64,000 nucleotides of DNA, taken from the NCBI GenBank assembly GCA_961205875.1, contig OY540818.1:13552761-13616760 (forward strand). The letters run 5' to 3'. The DNA comes from Sialis fuliginosa (taxonomy: Eukaryota; Arthropoda; Insecta; Megaloptera; Sialidae). Shown piece by piece: positions 46,816 to 59,521 of the stretch. A model generated the notes under the pieces. It did not search any database. It had not been told where the DNA came from and worked only from the letters and a program-made list of their open reading frames with translations. The translations under genes and the position numbers were made by a program. Each line of letters opens with the position of its first letter. The stretch's first letter is position 1.

Positions 46816-47700
46816 ATCGTATTTCTTCGCTGACATCTAATATTTTTATTTTATTTGCATGACCGTTAGTACCTACGTGAGATGTATGCATGTATTTGTA
46901 AAGCAATATATTGAAAACGTATAGTGTTTTTTTCTAAATATTGAAGAATTGTATGTATTGACATCATTTGACCTATATATATATATATATCAAATAACTC
47001 ATTATACTATATAAGTGATTTACTAGTGTAAAAAAAATTAACAGCCGATCAAGGATGTTATTTAAAACAAAAAACTTCATATGAACAAGGGAGCTATAGC
47101 CTACTATACTTCCTAATACTTGTCATCATAGTTGTATTAAGTTCATAATCTTGTGATAGTTTTATTCAGCAAAAAATCATTTTTTCAACGAAGTGTGAAA
47201 ATTGTTAGAATACAATTTAAGAAAAAGTAAAGTAAAATAAAACATGAAAAAATGCATCAAATTTCTATGTTAATCTAGTCTTTCGAAACCGAGACACACT
47301 GTTGTTAATTGTACTTATGTTAGAAATACAAAATGCATATATACAATTAAATATAAAACGAACAATACAATTACTTACTGCTCTAAAATTCCACAAATTT
47401 TGCGAAACAAACAGTATTGTGGATTTCAAAATAATCAATAAACTCGATTACTCTAATTGAAAATGACAAATAAAATTATAAAAATACAGATGTTGTGGTA
47501 GTTTACGTGTTCTATTTTTGCAGAAATCAGTTTTGATTGAAATAGTTTACGTGTTTTTCTTTGAAGCTAGTTTATGGATATGTATAGGGCCTTTGGGAAA
47601 TAAGGTATATGTCATCATAAAATGCATTTAATTGACAAATAATCTCTCGTATGTATAAATGAAAAAATACATATACTGGATGTTTTTTTAAAGACTTTTC
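46816..47700. other. AT-rich stretch
   Basis: It contains an (AT)n run at about 46973-46990. No gene or structured repeat is visible. Confidence 0.45.
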
Positions 47701-48310
47701 AGTTGATTATTACCAAAATAACAAATATTAAGAAAAATGTTTCTGACAAAAATTTTATGGTTACGAGGGCGCTAAATGGGTTGTGTGACCTTTTCAAGAT
47801 CAACTTATAATGTCAATATAAAAATTAAAGTTCTTAACCCTCCTCTAAGCGAAGAGAGAAAAGTACGTTTGGTGGCAAATATGATAGTATAAAATAAAGG
47901 ACTTCCTATAGCCCCCCATTATAATAAAGTATAACAATCATGAAAAAATTCGAACTCGAGATTTAAACGGAGGTACACGTTTTAAAGGTTCCCTGAATCA
48001 CGTACGATCATTATCTCAATGACGTCTATGTGTCTGTCGATGTGTGAACGCTCTACACTAAAACGATGAAAAAACATAACATTTTTAACTTATTGTTCTT
48101 GTATATTGTAAATGTCATATCCGATTTTGTAAGAGCATTATTTAGATTTATATATTTTCTTGCGAGACAAAAACTAAACTTAAATATAAAATTTCACCCT
48201 TCTAATTTGACATTTTTGTCGTTTTTCAGTTACAGTATCTACAGACAGACAGACAAATTGACACACAGACAGAATGGCGAAAAACGTCCGAATTGATTCA
48301 GGGAAGGTCA
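47701..48310 (+). repeat. Dispersed repeat with a 'cagacagacagac' tail
   Basis: The order 'attcgaactcgagatttaaa', 'cacgttttaaaggttccctg', 'gtctatgtgtctgtcgatgt' and 'gtgaacgc', then 'acagacagacagaca' and 'ggcgaaaaacgtccg', resembles dispersed elements common in insects. The frame at 48066-48296 is part of the repeat. Boundaries are uncertain. Confidence 0.4.
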
Positions 48311-50311
48311 AAATGCATATTTCCATCAAAATCTGGAATTCGAAAAAATCGACTTTACAATACTGTGTTCAAAATTTCAAAAATGTTCTATCTAATTCAA
48401 ATATTGGTACTATAATCATATAATTCTTCAACTTAATTTTACCTATTTCTGTTTATAATCATTTTTATTTGTTATCATTAATAACAGCTTTACGTCAAAC
48501 AAAAAAGAACATACAAGTAAGAAATTTCAAACAAAGTTATGTTTAATCTAATAATATGACACATGTATTGGCCGAAAGCGATAAAAAAACAAGTATACTA
48601 TGAACTGTGTGCAGTTTTTTTCTTTACTGTTCAGAAAAACGACAATATATTTCCCTCAACTTCTGTAGCAATAAATTACATAAAAATGAAAATACATCGT
48701 ACGCGAAAATATTTTCTCGCAAACACCTGAAAACACGAATCGATATTATGATGCTGCAAAACCTTTTAATAGACCGGCATCGCACGAGGTAAAAGCCTGA
48801 TTGGACGTTTATTATTTTTTATACACCGCTGTTATTTTTTCACTTCATAAAACCCATGTTTGACAATCAACCCGTTCGCAGTGGCGTACGCAATATACAT
48901 ACATCGATTTCAAATAAAATAAAATGATTTATTTGATACTTTTTTGAAGTGATGAACGTAACGTAGGTACTAAATGAAAATCGATAAATAAATAAAAAAT
49001 CTGCAGTTATATTTAAGATGATAAATAACTAGATTTAAAAAAAAAAACTTGGCAAACTTATACGGCCTTTTTGAGCCAAAATACCGATCTTTATTTTAAC
49101 TTTTTTATATCTAATATCATTCGAAATTTTAGATATTAGGTTTGCTTAGCAATTACGCTATCATTTTCTGGATATATTATATATTATATAATTAATTATT
49201 TCACCGTTAACATTGTTATACCGAATGGTTAACCTGATTTATAAAAATAGTTTGTTTTTTTTTTTTAGTTTTTGGTTCTTTTTAAGGGGAGCAAATGGAT
49301 AACTAAAAAAAATTGTGTTAACATTTTTAAGGTTTGAAATCTGCAAAGTTTGTGTTATCTAGCATTTAATAAAAAATAAAAATAATTGAATAAATTTATA
49401 AACCGTACTTTTGGCATTTTAAAAATTTTATTACACGTAATAATATAACAAATCAGTGAAAATATTAACATCTAATTGTTTATAAATTGTTAGGATCTAT
49501 AGCTATAAGTAACGATAAATATTTTGGACATACATACACACATACACTCACTATACACCTTAACAACAAAATACACAAAAGAGTTGTCTAAAAAGGACCC
49601 GATCCAGTGGACAAAAATGGATGAAGAATAAGAAGAAGAACAATTGAATTTTTCCAAGTGTTTTATTTTTAGTGTAACCGTAGAGACCAAATACTGTTTG
49701 AATGCATATATCAATAAATTCAGAGAAAAATGAATGTGTAACACGAAAAAGAAACATGTTCTGAAAATAACAACAATAAGAAACAAGAATTATAGTCCAT
49801 ATTATTTTATTCATCACAAACGCCCTAAATGCTGCAACCAGAAGAAAGAATAGATGTAATACAAAAAGGATTTGTCTAACAAAGATGTGTACGTATATAT
49901 CGTATTAAATGTTGTTATATATATATATAAAAAGTTTCAGAAATGTCTCTGTCGGCTATATTTCAAAATGCATGTTCGATTTCTATACCATTATTTCAAT
50001 TTCATGGGTTAAGTTTTATCATTTGTTTTGTTGTGCTGCACGAAAATGGAAAATTCCTGAAAAAATAAGAAAAACCGTATCTTACAACGTCGTGTCATTT
50101 GGTGATATATTATATGTATGTATATTCTATTTCTTTATCGAAAAATACGAGTATCTGCAATACACTTTTTCTGCGAATTATTATAATAGTGTTCAAATAA
50201 ATTAGGATGTCCCAAATAAGAATCCAGAACTATACTTACTTAAAACAGTAATGAAATTGATATAAATATATCAAAGAACATTACATATTATTTAACAATC
50301 ATACTATTAAA
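48311..50311. other. AT-rich stretch with no supported gene
   Basis: Overlapping minus frames at 49490-49817 and plus frames at 48607-48792 and 49909-50205 are AT-rich and lack domains. An (AT)n run lies at about 49916-49929. Confidence 0.4.
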
Positions 50312-50489
50312 TGCGACAGTAACTATGTGTGTCTATTTACTACTTTTTCACGGCTAAACCGCTGAACTAATTTTGAAATTGGGCTTAAATCCTGAGAAAG
50401 GACTTAAGTTACTTTGTATCCTGAAAAATAATTAGATAAAAAATACAAATTCCCTAGCGGACGAAGTCGCGGTTATAACAGCTAGTAGT
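50312..50489 (+). repeat. Lepidopteran retroposon-like 3' end
   Basis: The core 'cacggctaaaccgctgaact' plus 'aattttgaaattggg' is followed by 'gcggacgaagtcgcgg' and 'aacagctagta'. The 'gcggacgaagtcgcgg..agctagt' ending is a hallmark of abundant retroposon-type repeats in Lepidoptera. Non-coding, 3' portion only. Confidence 0.62.
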
Positions 50490-53400
50490 TTATATTATTT
50501 CAATATGCCTAAGGTTCTTACGAAAAACATATAATTTATTTATACATACATTAAAGACTAATTACTGCTAATAATAAATGCACAAACAGAATTCAAAATA
50601 ATGTGTAAATAATTAATTTTATACAATCGCCATTCTGTATTGCATACAATGCATTTTCCACAAATAACCATATCAACTTAAATGATCGATAAATTATTGC
50701 AGAACATTACACAAATTCCTCGACTGCTTTGAACATTTAACAACAATGTATGGATATCATTAAATACAAATTGAAATTCTTAGTTGAATTTTAAATCTAG
50801 AATTTGCACACGTTGTTCTACAAATTTTATTGACAAATTAAACTTTTGATATGCTGGATATTTGATTTTAATTTAACATCTGTCTTTGTTGTACTCAAAA
50901 TGGAAGTCTTTCTTCTCCGTTCGATTGCAGCTACAATTCATTTACATTCCATGCTAGCTTTTACAGCACTGACAGACATTAACCGGTGCTTTTGAACAGT
51001 AACAGCAAAGTTTATTATCTAGCTCAATAATTTAAACTAGATAGAGCTCTTATACGTGTGTATTATAGACATATTCTGCTTAAGAAATTTATTTTAATAC
51101 TTACATATACTTACATTAGATAAACAGATTGTTTAAAAAAAAAAATCGTAGAATTTAATTTGTTAATTAAAATAACGAAGATACATTAAGCGTGAAATGT
51201 ATGGGGATTTCCTAAACGGTAAGATTCGGTTAAATGAGATGAATTATTTGTAAGCAAGGGGTGAATTTTACTACATCAAAAAATATTAATAATTGTATGT
51301 GGTTTAAGCGGTATACCCAAAATTTTAAAAATTAAACCTTACAACGATATGTCACTTGTATTACTATTTATTTGTAAATTGATTCCTCAAATTAGATAGG
51401 TTCAATCTCTAAATTTAGCTTTTAACATAGGGAGTATGATAGGAAAACATAGTGAATGTTCTAAACATCGTAATTTGTATATATTTTTTATATTAATAGA
51501 GAAAAATCATGTCACAGTACCTGTCTATCTACTTTTTCATTAATTCATAATAAGAAAATGAATATAATAAAATCTAAAACAAAAAGATAAAAAAACACAT
51601 GGACAGAATCTTGAAAAAACGTATCACCGTTGACTTCGAAATCGAACATCTTCAACATTCCATGTATACATGAATTTAGAAAATAATATTTACATATGTC
51701 ATAAAATAAACCTCGAATAGTAAACGCTGTGAATGAAATCATTCAAATCGAATTTACTACAAATATTCAGAGAAAAAATCAAGACGAAAATGTCACGTAA
51801 AAATATTTTTGCTGTTACATCAGGATAGAACGAAAATTCATACATGCCACAACTATATTTTATTACGTTGATGGATTTGATATAACAGAGGTGGCATTTT
51901 AAAAAGATTTATTTATTATTTTAATATAAAAATCGATTATACGATTCAGAACTTACTTTTAAACACCTTTGTTTGAACAAAGTAAAATTCTATGTTATTA
52001 AAATTCAGGTCACACGACAGTATAAAATTGTGTTCTCTTTACCCTTTAAAATGTATTAATTTCTGAACATCGCGTCGCATCACTACGATTCATTTCATAG
52101 CACAGCATTGACAACCAAGAAAATATTTCTATTGTATATCCACAATACCCTGTGCATATTTGCATATATTAAAGCATATTACCCATAAAATATGACGCGT
52201 TTTACTTAATATAACGATGCAGAATGACGTAAAATGATCAGTAAAAGTTAAACGATAATGAACAAATATTGCTCATACCATACCACCCTTAAAATGAATT
52301 CACGGTTGCGATTTTGATATAAATTACAAAGTTAATCTGCGTATGTTCTTAGATATATGTTATAATACAGGATTAAACGCTGTTCATTTTCAAGGATACG
52401 TTGATGTATGGACGTCATTATGTAAAATATTATATATTGAGGTTAGGTATATTTTGCTTGGTAAGCTTTTTGGAAATAGATGTGCAAATCGCATTACATA
52501 GATATAGGAATCGAGGTCATAATCTTTGTATTTATTACTAATTGTATGTTTGAAATAACGCAACACTATTTTCATATTTGAATTATTTAAGGAAACTAGG
52601 GTCAACTGGGGTAAAAGTGAAACAAAATACAAATCTTTCATGTTTTTTAACAATAATAAATTATTTTCTATAGTTTTCTTCTTTTAAACTTTGATTTGAC
52701 CAAAATCCAAGTTATCAAGCTTTAAAAATAAATTGTGTATTCAGCAAGTTCTTAAAAAACTATTCACTGTGATCAGAAATCTGCAACTGAACCTGAATCT
52801 GAACTGAAATCCGGAAAAACTTATTTTTTGTGATTTTTAATGTTCTGGAATTCTATATTTTTAAAAGATTTAGGAAAATATTTTTAATATTTTTATTGTT
52901 CATTTGCTAATTAAAAAAAAACTATGCTATCATACAAATTGTACATTTTGAACTTTTAAAAGTTTTTATTATATGATCAAATATTCACAAATATAAAAAA
53001 TGATTATCTTTATAAGTATTATATAAAATTATGTTTCTACAAATAAGTATTGGTTTTAAATTAGATACATTTGAAAACTGAAAACGATTTTTAGATACAT
53101 AATCGTCTTTAAAATAATTTACACTTATTTGTATGTCTGCTACTTTCTCTGTCAATTCACCGAAAATACTCTCAGCTCATCGCTAAATCCATTGTTTTAT
53201 CGGAAGAGCGAACAATCCGATTTCCATGGAGCTTTTCTTTGTGCGAGTAAAATGTTTTATACATTAAAATTTTATACTAGTTCTGTAGAAATATTCAAAT
53301 AGAAATCGAATCGATAATTTTTCTTCAGAAACATTTATGTTATTACATTAACTGATTAACTAATTGAAAATACGTTATTTTTACTTTCTTATACGGTCAT

Positions 53401-54261
53401 AATTAGCGCTAGTGTTATATTAAGCGTTACCAAAAATAATACCCTTGTTTAAATATGTCAATCACTCGGTTTGTTTTGAAACCATTACTGTCCATTAACA
53501 TTATTGACATAGGTAATTCATATTAATATATGATAGAATATTTAATATACAAAACAATATTCGTATAACTGACAACCGTATTTAAACAAAAGTATCTCGC
53601 ATGTCTGCCCAGAATTAAATTAAAATTGAACGAACAAAATTTTTTTTAAACTTAATTTAATTCCAGTAAAATTTTATATTTCAATACCAGGAATATTTTA
53701 GATACTAAAATACTCACTTTTAATATTATTTCGAGGAATTTGAATAAAATATTAAAAATCTAGAAACGTTCACATTTTTCTCATTGTAATAATATAATAA
53801 TAATAATAATATTTTACTGTATTTGCAACGATATTTAGTTTTCTGTTCTTTTTTATAAGCAAAATTATAATAATTAAAATGTTCTTTAATGTTAAACAGA
53901 ACAAGTTGTTCATTCCCTGAATTTATACCTAATACATATACATATATGTACATAAACAACAAGGGACTTGTATATTTAGAATTTTCTATTTCTTGTGAAC
54001 ATTCAGAATCGCCGTAAGGAGGCTAGAAAATAATCTACGGGCCAATATTACAAGGAACTGACGTAAATGTATTCACCATATTAAATATATGTATATAGTG
54101 GAAAAAGGTTATCAGCGTAGGTCTGTACATATTTGTTTCATGTTTGTAGTTCAACATTGGGTAAGCTTTCGGCGATCCTGAGTGTATGTATATAGGTACA
54201 TATATTGTTTACTATTCGACTAACGAATATATATTTGTATGGTATAAAATACCTATGTATA
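50490..54261. other. Long AT-rich stretch with no gene
   Basis: About 3.8 kb. Frames at 51545-51742, 52390-52653 and 53726-53962 (all minus) are AT-rich without domains. A short frame at 50900-50995 (MEVFLLRSIAATIHLHSMLA...) lies in GC-richer DNA but has no support. A (TAA)n run lies near 53795-53812. Confidence 0.4.
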
Positions 54262-54269
54262 TTCATTAT

Positions 54270-54767
54270 TAGAGATTGGAAAAATAGTTGTTATTTTAAA
54301 TGAAATAGTTACTATATAGTTGATTTTTTTTCTGTAAAATAGTTGGCAAATAGTTTTTTTTAATCAAAATAGTTGGTGAAATAGTTACAATTTTTTTTTT
54401 GATTTTTTGATTTAATCAATAACGTGTGAAATTAACGTATAAGTAAAAAGTGTCAAATCTGAAATTTTCGAGGAAAACATGTGTTATACGATTCTAGATA
54501 GATTTTAGAAGCTAAAAAAAAAAAAAAAAGGAAAACATAAATATCTATAAAAAATTTCTAAAAATATATAAAACTACAAAATTTTTAACGTTGGATAAAA
54601 AAAAGGCAAATAGTTTAAAAATAGTTGGAAAGGTAAAATAGTTGCAAATAGTTGATTTCAAATTGGGTTCAATCAAATCAGTTTTCTGAAATCGATGGAG
54701 ATATGTAATAAAAATTACTATAGTTACATTTTTCGCAATAGTTGAAAAACTATTTTTCCAATCTCTA
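54270..54767. mobile_element. hAT-like non-autonomous element, 498 bp
   Basis: The ends TAGAGATTGGAAAAATAGTT and, inward from the right, TAGAGATTGGAAAAATAGTT are inverted repeats, flanked by a perfect 8-bp duplication, ttcattat, at 54262-54269 and 54768-54775. The subterminal regions carry many copies of 'aatagttg' in both orientations on their respective sides (left block 54285-54390, right block 54605-54755), the arrangement expected for transposase-binding repeats of hAT elements. There is no transposase. The 75-codon minus frame inside is accidental. Confidence 0.75.
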
Positions 54768-54810
54768 TTCATTATATAGTTTTATTAATTTAATCGAATA
54801 CAAATAAAAA

Positions 54811-55398
54811 CGACCAAGTGCACATGATAGGGTTCCATAGCCATTCTCACTAACATTCTCTATTTGATAATGCGTATTAAGAGCTTTTTCATGTTGACGA
54901 AAGATGTAATCTTTATAAAAGTTTTAAAATGTACGTGTTCGTGTGACGATTTATAAAAAAGAAGTTATTTCAAAGTTTTTTATAAACTATTTTTGTTACA
55001 TTTTTCATTATAATTTTCAATGAAAGTACCAAGTAAAAACTACATACATTCTGGAATTTTTTCGGATTTTTTGCATCGATAGTTTAGAATTTAAAGGAAA
55101 GGGGGTGCTCTGATAACGACTTTGAAAAGCAAATATATCGTGACTGAAGGGTTTAAATCAATAGGTCTTTAAAAAATGTTGATGCATTTTAGGAAACCTA
55201 TCTTAATGGGGAATGTGAAAATATATATATACATTTCAGTCTATGGAAAGAGGGTCCAAAACAATATTTTATATTTTTTTTCAAAAATCCCATCATTTCC
55301 GTGTACCAAATCTTAATAAATATATAATTTATATAGATAGACAGACGGACGAACAGAACGAAACTAAGGTTTTCTATATTTCTACGGAACCCTAAAAA
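54811..55398 (+). repeat. Lepidopteran 'caagtgc...ggaaccctaaaa' repeat, variant copy
   Basis: It starts 'cgaccaagtgcacatgatag' with 'ggttccatag' and ends 'gatagacagacggacgaaca', 'ctacggaaccctaaaaaa'. The frame of the element resembles copies A-D, but the long middle differs, so it is a different subfamily or a composite. Non-coding. Confidence 0.6.
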
Positions 55399-57790
55399 AG
55401 GTTCTTAATACTGTGAATGAAAATACGTAAAAGTAAAACTGTGTTGAATACAATCGACTTTTTACATGTAAATGAAAGCGATAACGAAAAGTCACATAAA
55501 TCGTTTCTGTTTTGAAATGAAACGTTTGATTTTTTGACACATAAAACATGCTATGAAATTTAAGTATCCAATGCTATATGATTTACCTTTTAATCCTGAT
55601 TTCATTCTACCATTTTTGTCATCTATACAAATATATAAATCAGTAGACTCTGTTTACAATGTAATTTTTATTCGAAGACTCATTTTACATACAAAAAAAA
55701 TATTGAAACTAATTTTGAAGGAACTTTCACTGACTGTTGAAGCCCAAGATCCTAGAATTATGTTAGGTTAGGTTTTATATGTACAATTAATTTATGGCAG
55801 GACAATATCTATTCAGATAAATTTACAATTGATATTTTATTAAAAATATATATATGTATAAAATAAATAATATAACAGTAGAGACGTTAAAATATAAATA
55901 ATAACAACTTTATTGTGTAAACGCCAGAATTTATTGAAGAGAAAAGTAAATGCAAGCTTTTGATTACAGAATTATCGTCGGGCTTTTAGAAGGAACAAAA
56001 ATTTGAGAAAGATTTTGTTATCTCAATAATATTGATGAAGCTACATGAATATTATTTAAATGAAGACATCACACAATTAAGTTGTTATTATAAAATAAAT
56101 ATATAGTTTTTAATACACTCGTAATATACATAATATGTACATTTTATACATCATAATGCACATCATTTATAGATATTCTAAAATTCCCGATTTTAATTTT
56201 ATCATTACAAATTAACTTTCATTTTGTAAATTGTACGCATAATACAAAGTTCTTCCCTCTATGAACATTATTGCAATATTTTATGATTAACTTTTTTTTT
56301 AATTTAACAAAATTAATGATGCTGGTTTATGAAAATGGCACAACTGCAAAATCTTTCTAGAATAAAAAGTCATTATTACTTCAATAGAAGTATTTTTAGA
56401 GATCTTTCGTTTTTATTTTTGTGTACACTGAATGCGTTATCCTTAAAGCTAATATTGCAGAAAGGGGATTTGGTACGTGTGCCTCAATAGCATTACCTTT
56501 TTTTACTACACATGGGTGGCCGGAATGGGTTCCATTTGTTGCGAGAAGATTAATTCACTACATTTGTCCGTACAAACATGTCTAGTGTAAATTATGAAAA
56601 CTGAATGTGACGATAATTTTTGTGTTGTTTAAAAAGATTTGTTTTTCTGCACGAACAAAAAAGGGTAATTTCCTGACATTAATAACTTACGCAATAATTT
56701 ATAAAATTTAGCTGTTTTATTTTACATTCTTTTGATTGTGTTTAATTTTTATTATAAAAATGTTTTTAATAGTGGTAATTATATGGCTGGTTACATACAT
56801 AGTGAATTTAACTACTACAGTACATAGAAAAAACAATATTCTGTCAGATATATGCAAATAGTATTCTTTTGTTGTACTGCTAAAACGGCTCGTCTGCGGA
56901 CATGAGTTTATTAACAAAAAGCGATTGTTTTAATGTCCTTGATAACTCTTGAAAGTTTGTCGGTGTGTTTACGGGACACTCTGTATTGTATTACTATAAT
57001 CAATATTTTATAGTACATATATCTTTAAATATGAATAAAACACATAAAAATTAATTACATTTTAAATTTCTTAAAAATATGAAATACTATGAATTCAATC
57101 CTTAATATAAAATTAAATTAAAGTTATAAGCAATGGAATGAAGTTTGATATTTTACTAAGTAGATGAAAATGAGAGCATGGATTGTACTGCAAATAAATA
57201 AATATACCTACATAATAAAATAGTTCTATTTCCAAATCAACTTTTTTTTTTAATTCGAGACAATTATGAAAACAGGATCCAACACTTTTGTTCGGAGTGT
57301 TTAGTTAAATAAAGTGTAGTTAAATAAAATATCAAATTTAATTTTAAAATGTTTAGCTTCAGACTGAACCATAAATTTATAATAAAAAATTTAAAACAAA
57401 GGTGATTTTCATTAAGAAACAAAAATTTCTTTATTTGTGATTTCTAACTAGTGTGAATTGAATTTGATTACAAAAAAATTATGGAATTTGAGTTAATCAT
57501 TTTAGCTTTAAATGAGCACTATATATTTCACAAAAATGAAAATGTAAATTTAAAAGTCAAGTATGTTTTTAACATAAAAATAATACAGTAATTCCCATCA
57601 CGAAAATAATGCGTCCAATAACACTCACTTTAAATTATATAAAAATATATATATATATATATTATATATAAAAATAACTAGTATTTTCATTCAATAATGA
57701 TAACACTACAAACATACGAAAAATACTCGTTATTCAAAATTTAACAACATTCTTGCAGGGTTAACAAAATATTTTTATTTTATATATACA
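55399..57790. other. AT-rich stretch with no supported gene
   Basis: Frames at 55553-55771 (plus) and 56717-56917 (minus) show no known domain. 'acgggacactctgta' near 56970 looks like an isolated right end of a TA-inserting element. A (TA)n run lies at 57644-57668. Confidence 0.4.
57774..57779 (-). terminator. Candidate poly(A) signal
   Basis: On the minus strand AATAAA lies 22 bases beyond the stop codon of the candidate exon at 57801-57991. AATAAA is frequent by chance in AT-rich DNA, so it only adds weight in combination. Confidence 0.25.
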
Positions 57791-57800
57791 CGCACTCTAT

Positions 57801-57991
57801 TCAGTCTTCTTCAAATAAACTTGTACATATCATACTGTTCGTACAACCCCATAGCTTAAAATTTACATATTCCTGCTTCTCTCCACCTTCGTCACTATCT
57901 GGAAACCCTGGTTGTTCCACAGAACTGGATCCAGTGAGTAGATACGCCCACATTTTGTACCCATGTCTAACCGCTGCGTCCTTTTTGTGTT
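57801..57991 (-). CDS. Candidate terminal exon of an unidentified gene
   Basis: On the minus strand a possible acceptor (attaccttag) precedes an open frame starting within HKKDAAVRHGYKMWAYLLTG, continuing SSSVEQPGFPDSDEGGEKQ and ending CTSLFEED then TGA. Codon use is balanced and the segment is GC-richer than its surroundings. The protein is polar and acidic in its second half with no membrane segment, and I do not recognise it. An in-frame ATG at 58013 would allow a single-exon reading of 70 codons. The polypyrimidine tract is poor, and an AATAAA follows the stop closely. It may also be a fragment of a mobile element's gene. Confidence 0.33.
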
Positions 57992-58013
57992 CTAAGGTAA
58001 TAATATATTCCAT

Positions 58014-58294
58014 ACATCTCTAATAAAAACTATTATTGTTAATCAGTTAATTACAATGTATGTACGTGTGTTACATACTATGTTTTTATCGTTTTGACTA
58101 TTGTGTTGAAAATTTGACTGTTAATTCAGAAAGGTTTGTTATGTTTTATGGTAGTTGGATAGATTAGGTTTTATTCTATTGTAACATATAACTATGTATA
58201 TTATTTACGTTTTATTTCAAATGTCAATAATAACGAATATAGATGTTACTATTGAACTTAGTTTTTTTCACATTTGATATTGGTAGTCCTAGTC
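58014..58294. other. AT-rich stretch
   Basis: Nothing beyond AT-rich sequence between the candidate exon and the next transposon. Confidence 0.4.
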
Positions 58295-58901
58295 CAGTAA
58301 TGAGTAACCTATGGCACACGTGTCAAAGATGACACGTGAAAATATTTTGAGTGACACGCATCGTTTACGAACGCCACCGAACAGTTTTTTGATATATCAA
58401 TCCTTAAATATATTAGTATAAAAAAGTTAAGTAAATTTTCATAGGATTTTGAACTTTCAATATTTCACCTCCGGTCACAGATGAAAAATTTAATGTATCA
58501 TGTTATAAATTAACTTTTGTATGTATTAGAGTTGATATTTCTTTGAAAAGTTTAAATTTCTATGAAAAGTTAAATTAAAACCATGTAATTTGATAAAAAA
58601 ATTATGAGTTTTAGATTTTGTTAAGAAAATAATGTGAAAAGTTTAAATTTTCAAACCGCAGATTTATATCTCAAACCGTTCTCGAGATATGGCTTCTCAA
58701 AATTTCAGTTTTTTCAAAATTTTGGAGAAAAATAGCCGTAACTTTTGAATGCGTGGTTGAAATTGATTTTAGTTGACAAACTTGAAATCATCGAGTCAAA
58801 ATCTTGATAATAACGTAAACTTCAAAACTCGCGAAAAATCGAAAACATTCAAAGGGGTATACCATAAAAGAGCGTGGCGGGCCGCAGGTTGGCCAGCTCA
58901 G
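58295..58901. mobile_element. hAT-like element carrying a half-palindrome
   Basis: The left end CAGTAATGAGTAACCTATGG and the right end read inward CTGAGCTGGCCAACCTGCGG resemble each other and the typical hAT end 'cagtggttctcaacctgtgg'. The left subterminal region has 'cacgtgtca..tgacacgtg' repeats. The right part, about 58630-58866, matches one arm of the 42851-43642 palindrome (tttcaaaccgcag, ctcgagatatgg, cataactttt/cgtaactttt, attcaaaggggtatacc). No clear 8-bp duplication was found, so the boundaries rest on end similarity. Confidence 0.5.
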
Positions 58902-59414
58902 GTCTATAACATACACAAAAACATGTTTTATGAATAATATTAACTTTAGCTCAGAAATCTAATAACAAATTTCACATCTGTAGTATTGTATAATATTTTT
59001 CAAGTCCGGTGCTGATTTGTACACCCTGTAGAGATTTTAGGAATTAGATACAAGCTACACACTGTACCTTTACAATGCATTAACAAGAATATTCCACTGT
59101 CTATTCTCTACAAAGTACACATTTCTTTACAAGAGATTTTCATCTCGTGAAATAACAATGTACGTTGAGTAGGTAGAACATTTGAAAAATGTTTATTTTG
59201 TAATGTAAGCACAGTTATTATGGTCGTAATTAGCTGGTGGGCATAGTCTAATTTTAGACTAATGTTTAATTTATTTTATGGATGAAACCACAATTTATTT
59301 AAATATTAAATACAAAAACAAGTTAAAGTAATATATAATTACTTCATTCTTAAAAATATTATATATACCACTCAAAAATCAAGACGCACAAAATATATCG
59401 AATGAACTATTTTT
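58902..59414. other. AT-rich stretch
   Basis: 'tacaccctgtagag' near 59020 is another isolated TA-element-type end. No gene. Confidence 0.4.
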
Positions 59415-59521
59415 ATAATTATAATACAATTATTACAAAAAAAATTCATAACAATTTGACACCTCGCAGATAACGTTAGCTTAATTTTTACTCTTGAGCA
59501 AATTCTTTATAATATCCGACA
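59415..59521. mobile_element. Harbinger-like family, truncated right half
   Basis: 'acacctcgcagataacgttagct' (split by its own variants) to 'gcaaattctttataatatcc' and 'gaca' matches the right arm of the copy at 37891. TAA follows at 59522-59524, the family's usual flank. I found no left arm, so it is a 5'-lost fragment. Confidence 0.52.

Noticed and set aside
49490-49817. Overlapping 98- and 85-codon minus frames
   Set aside because: Two different frames of the same AT-rich DNA, Phe/Ile/Ser-rich, with no domain or splice signals.
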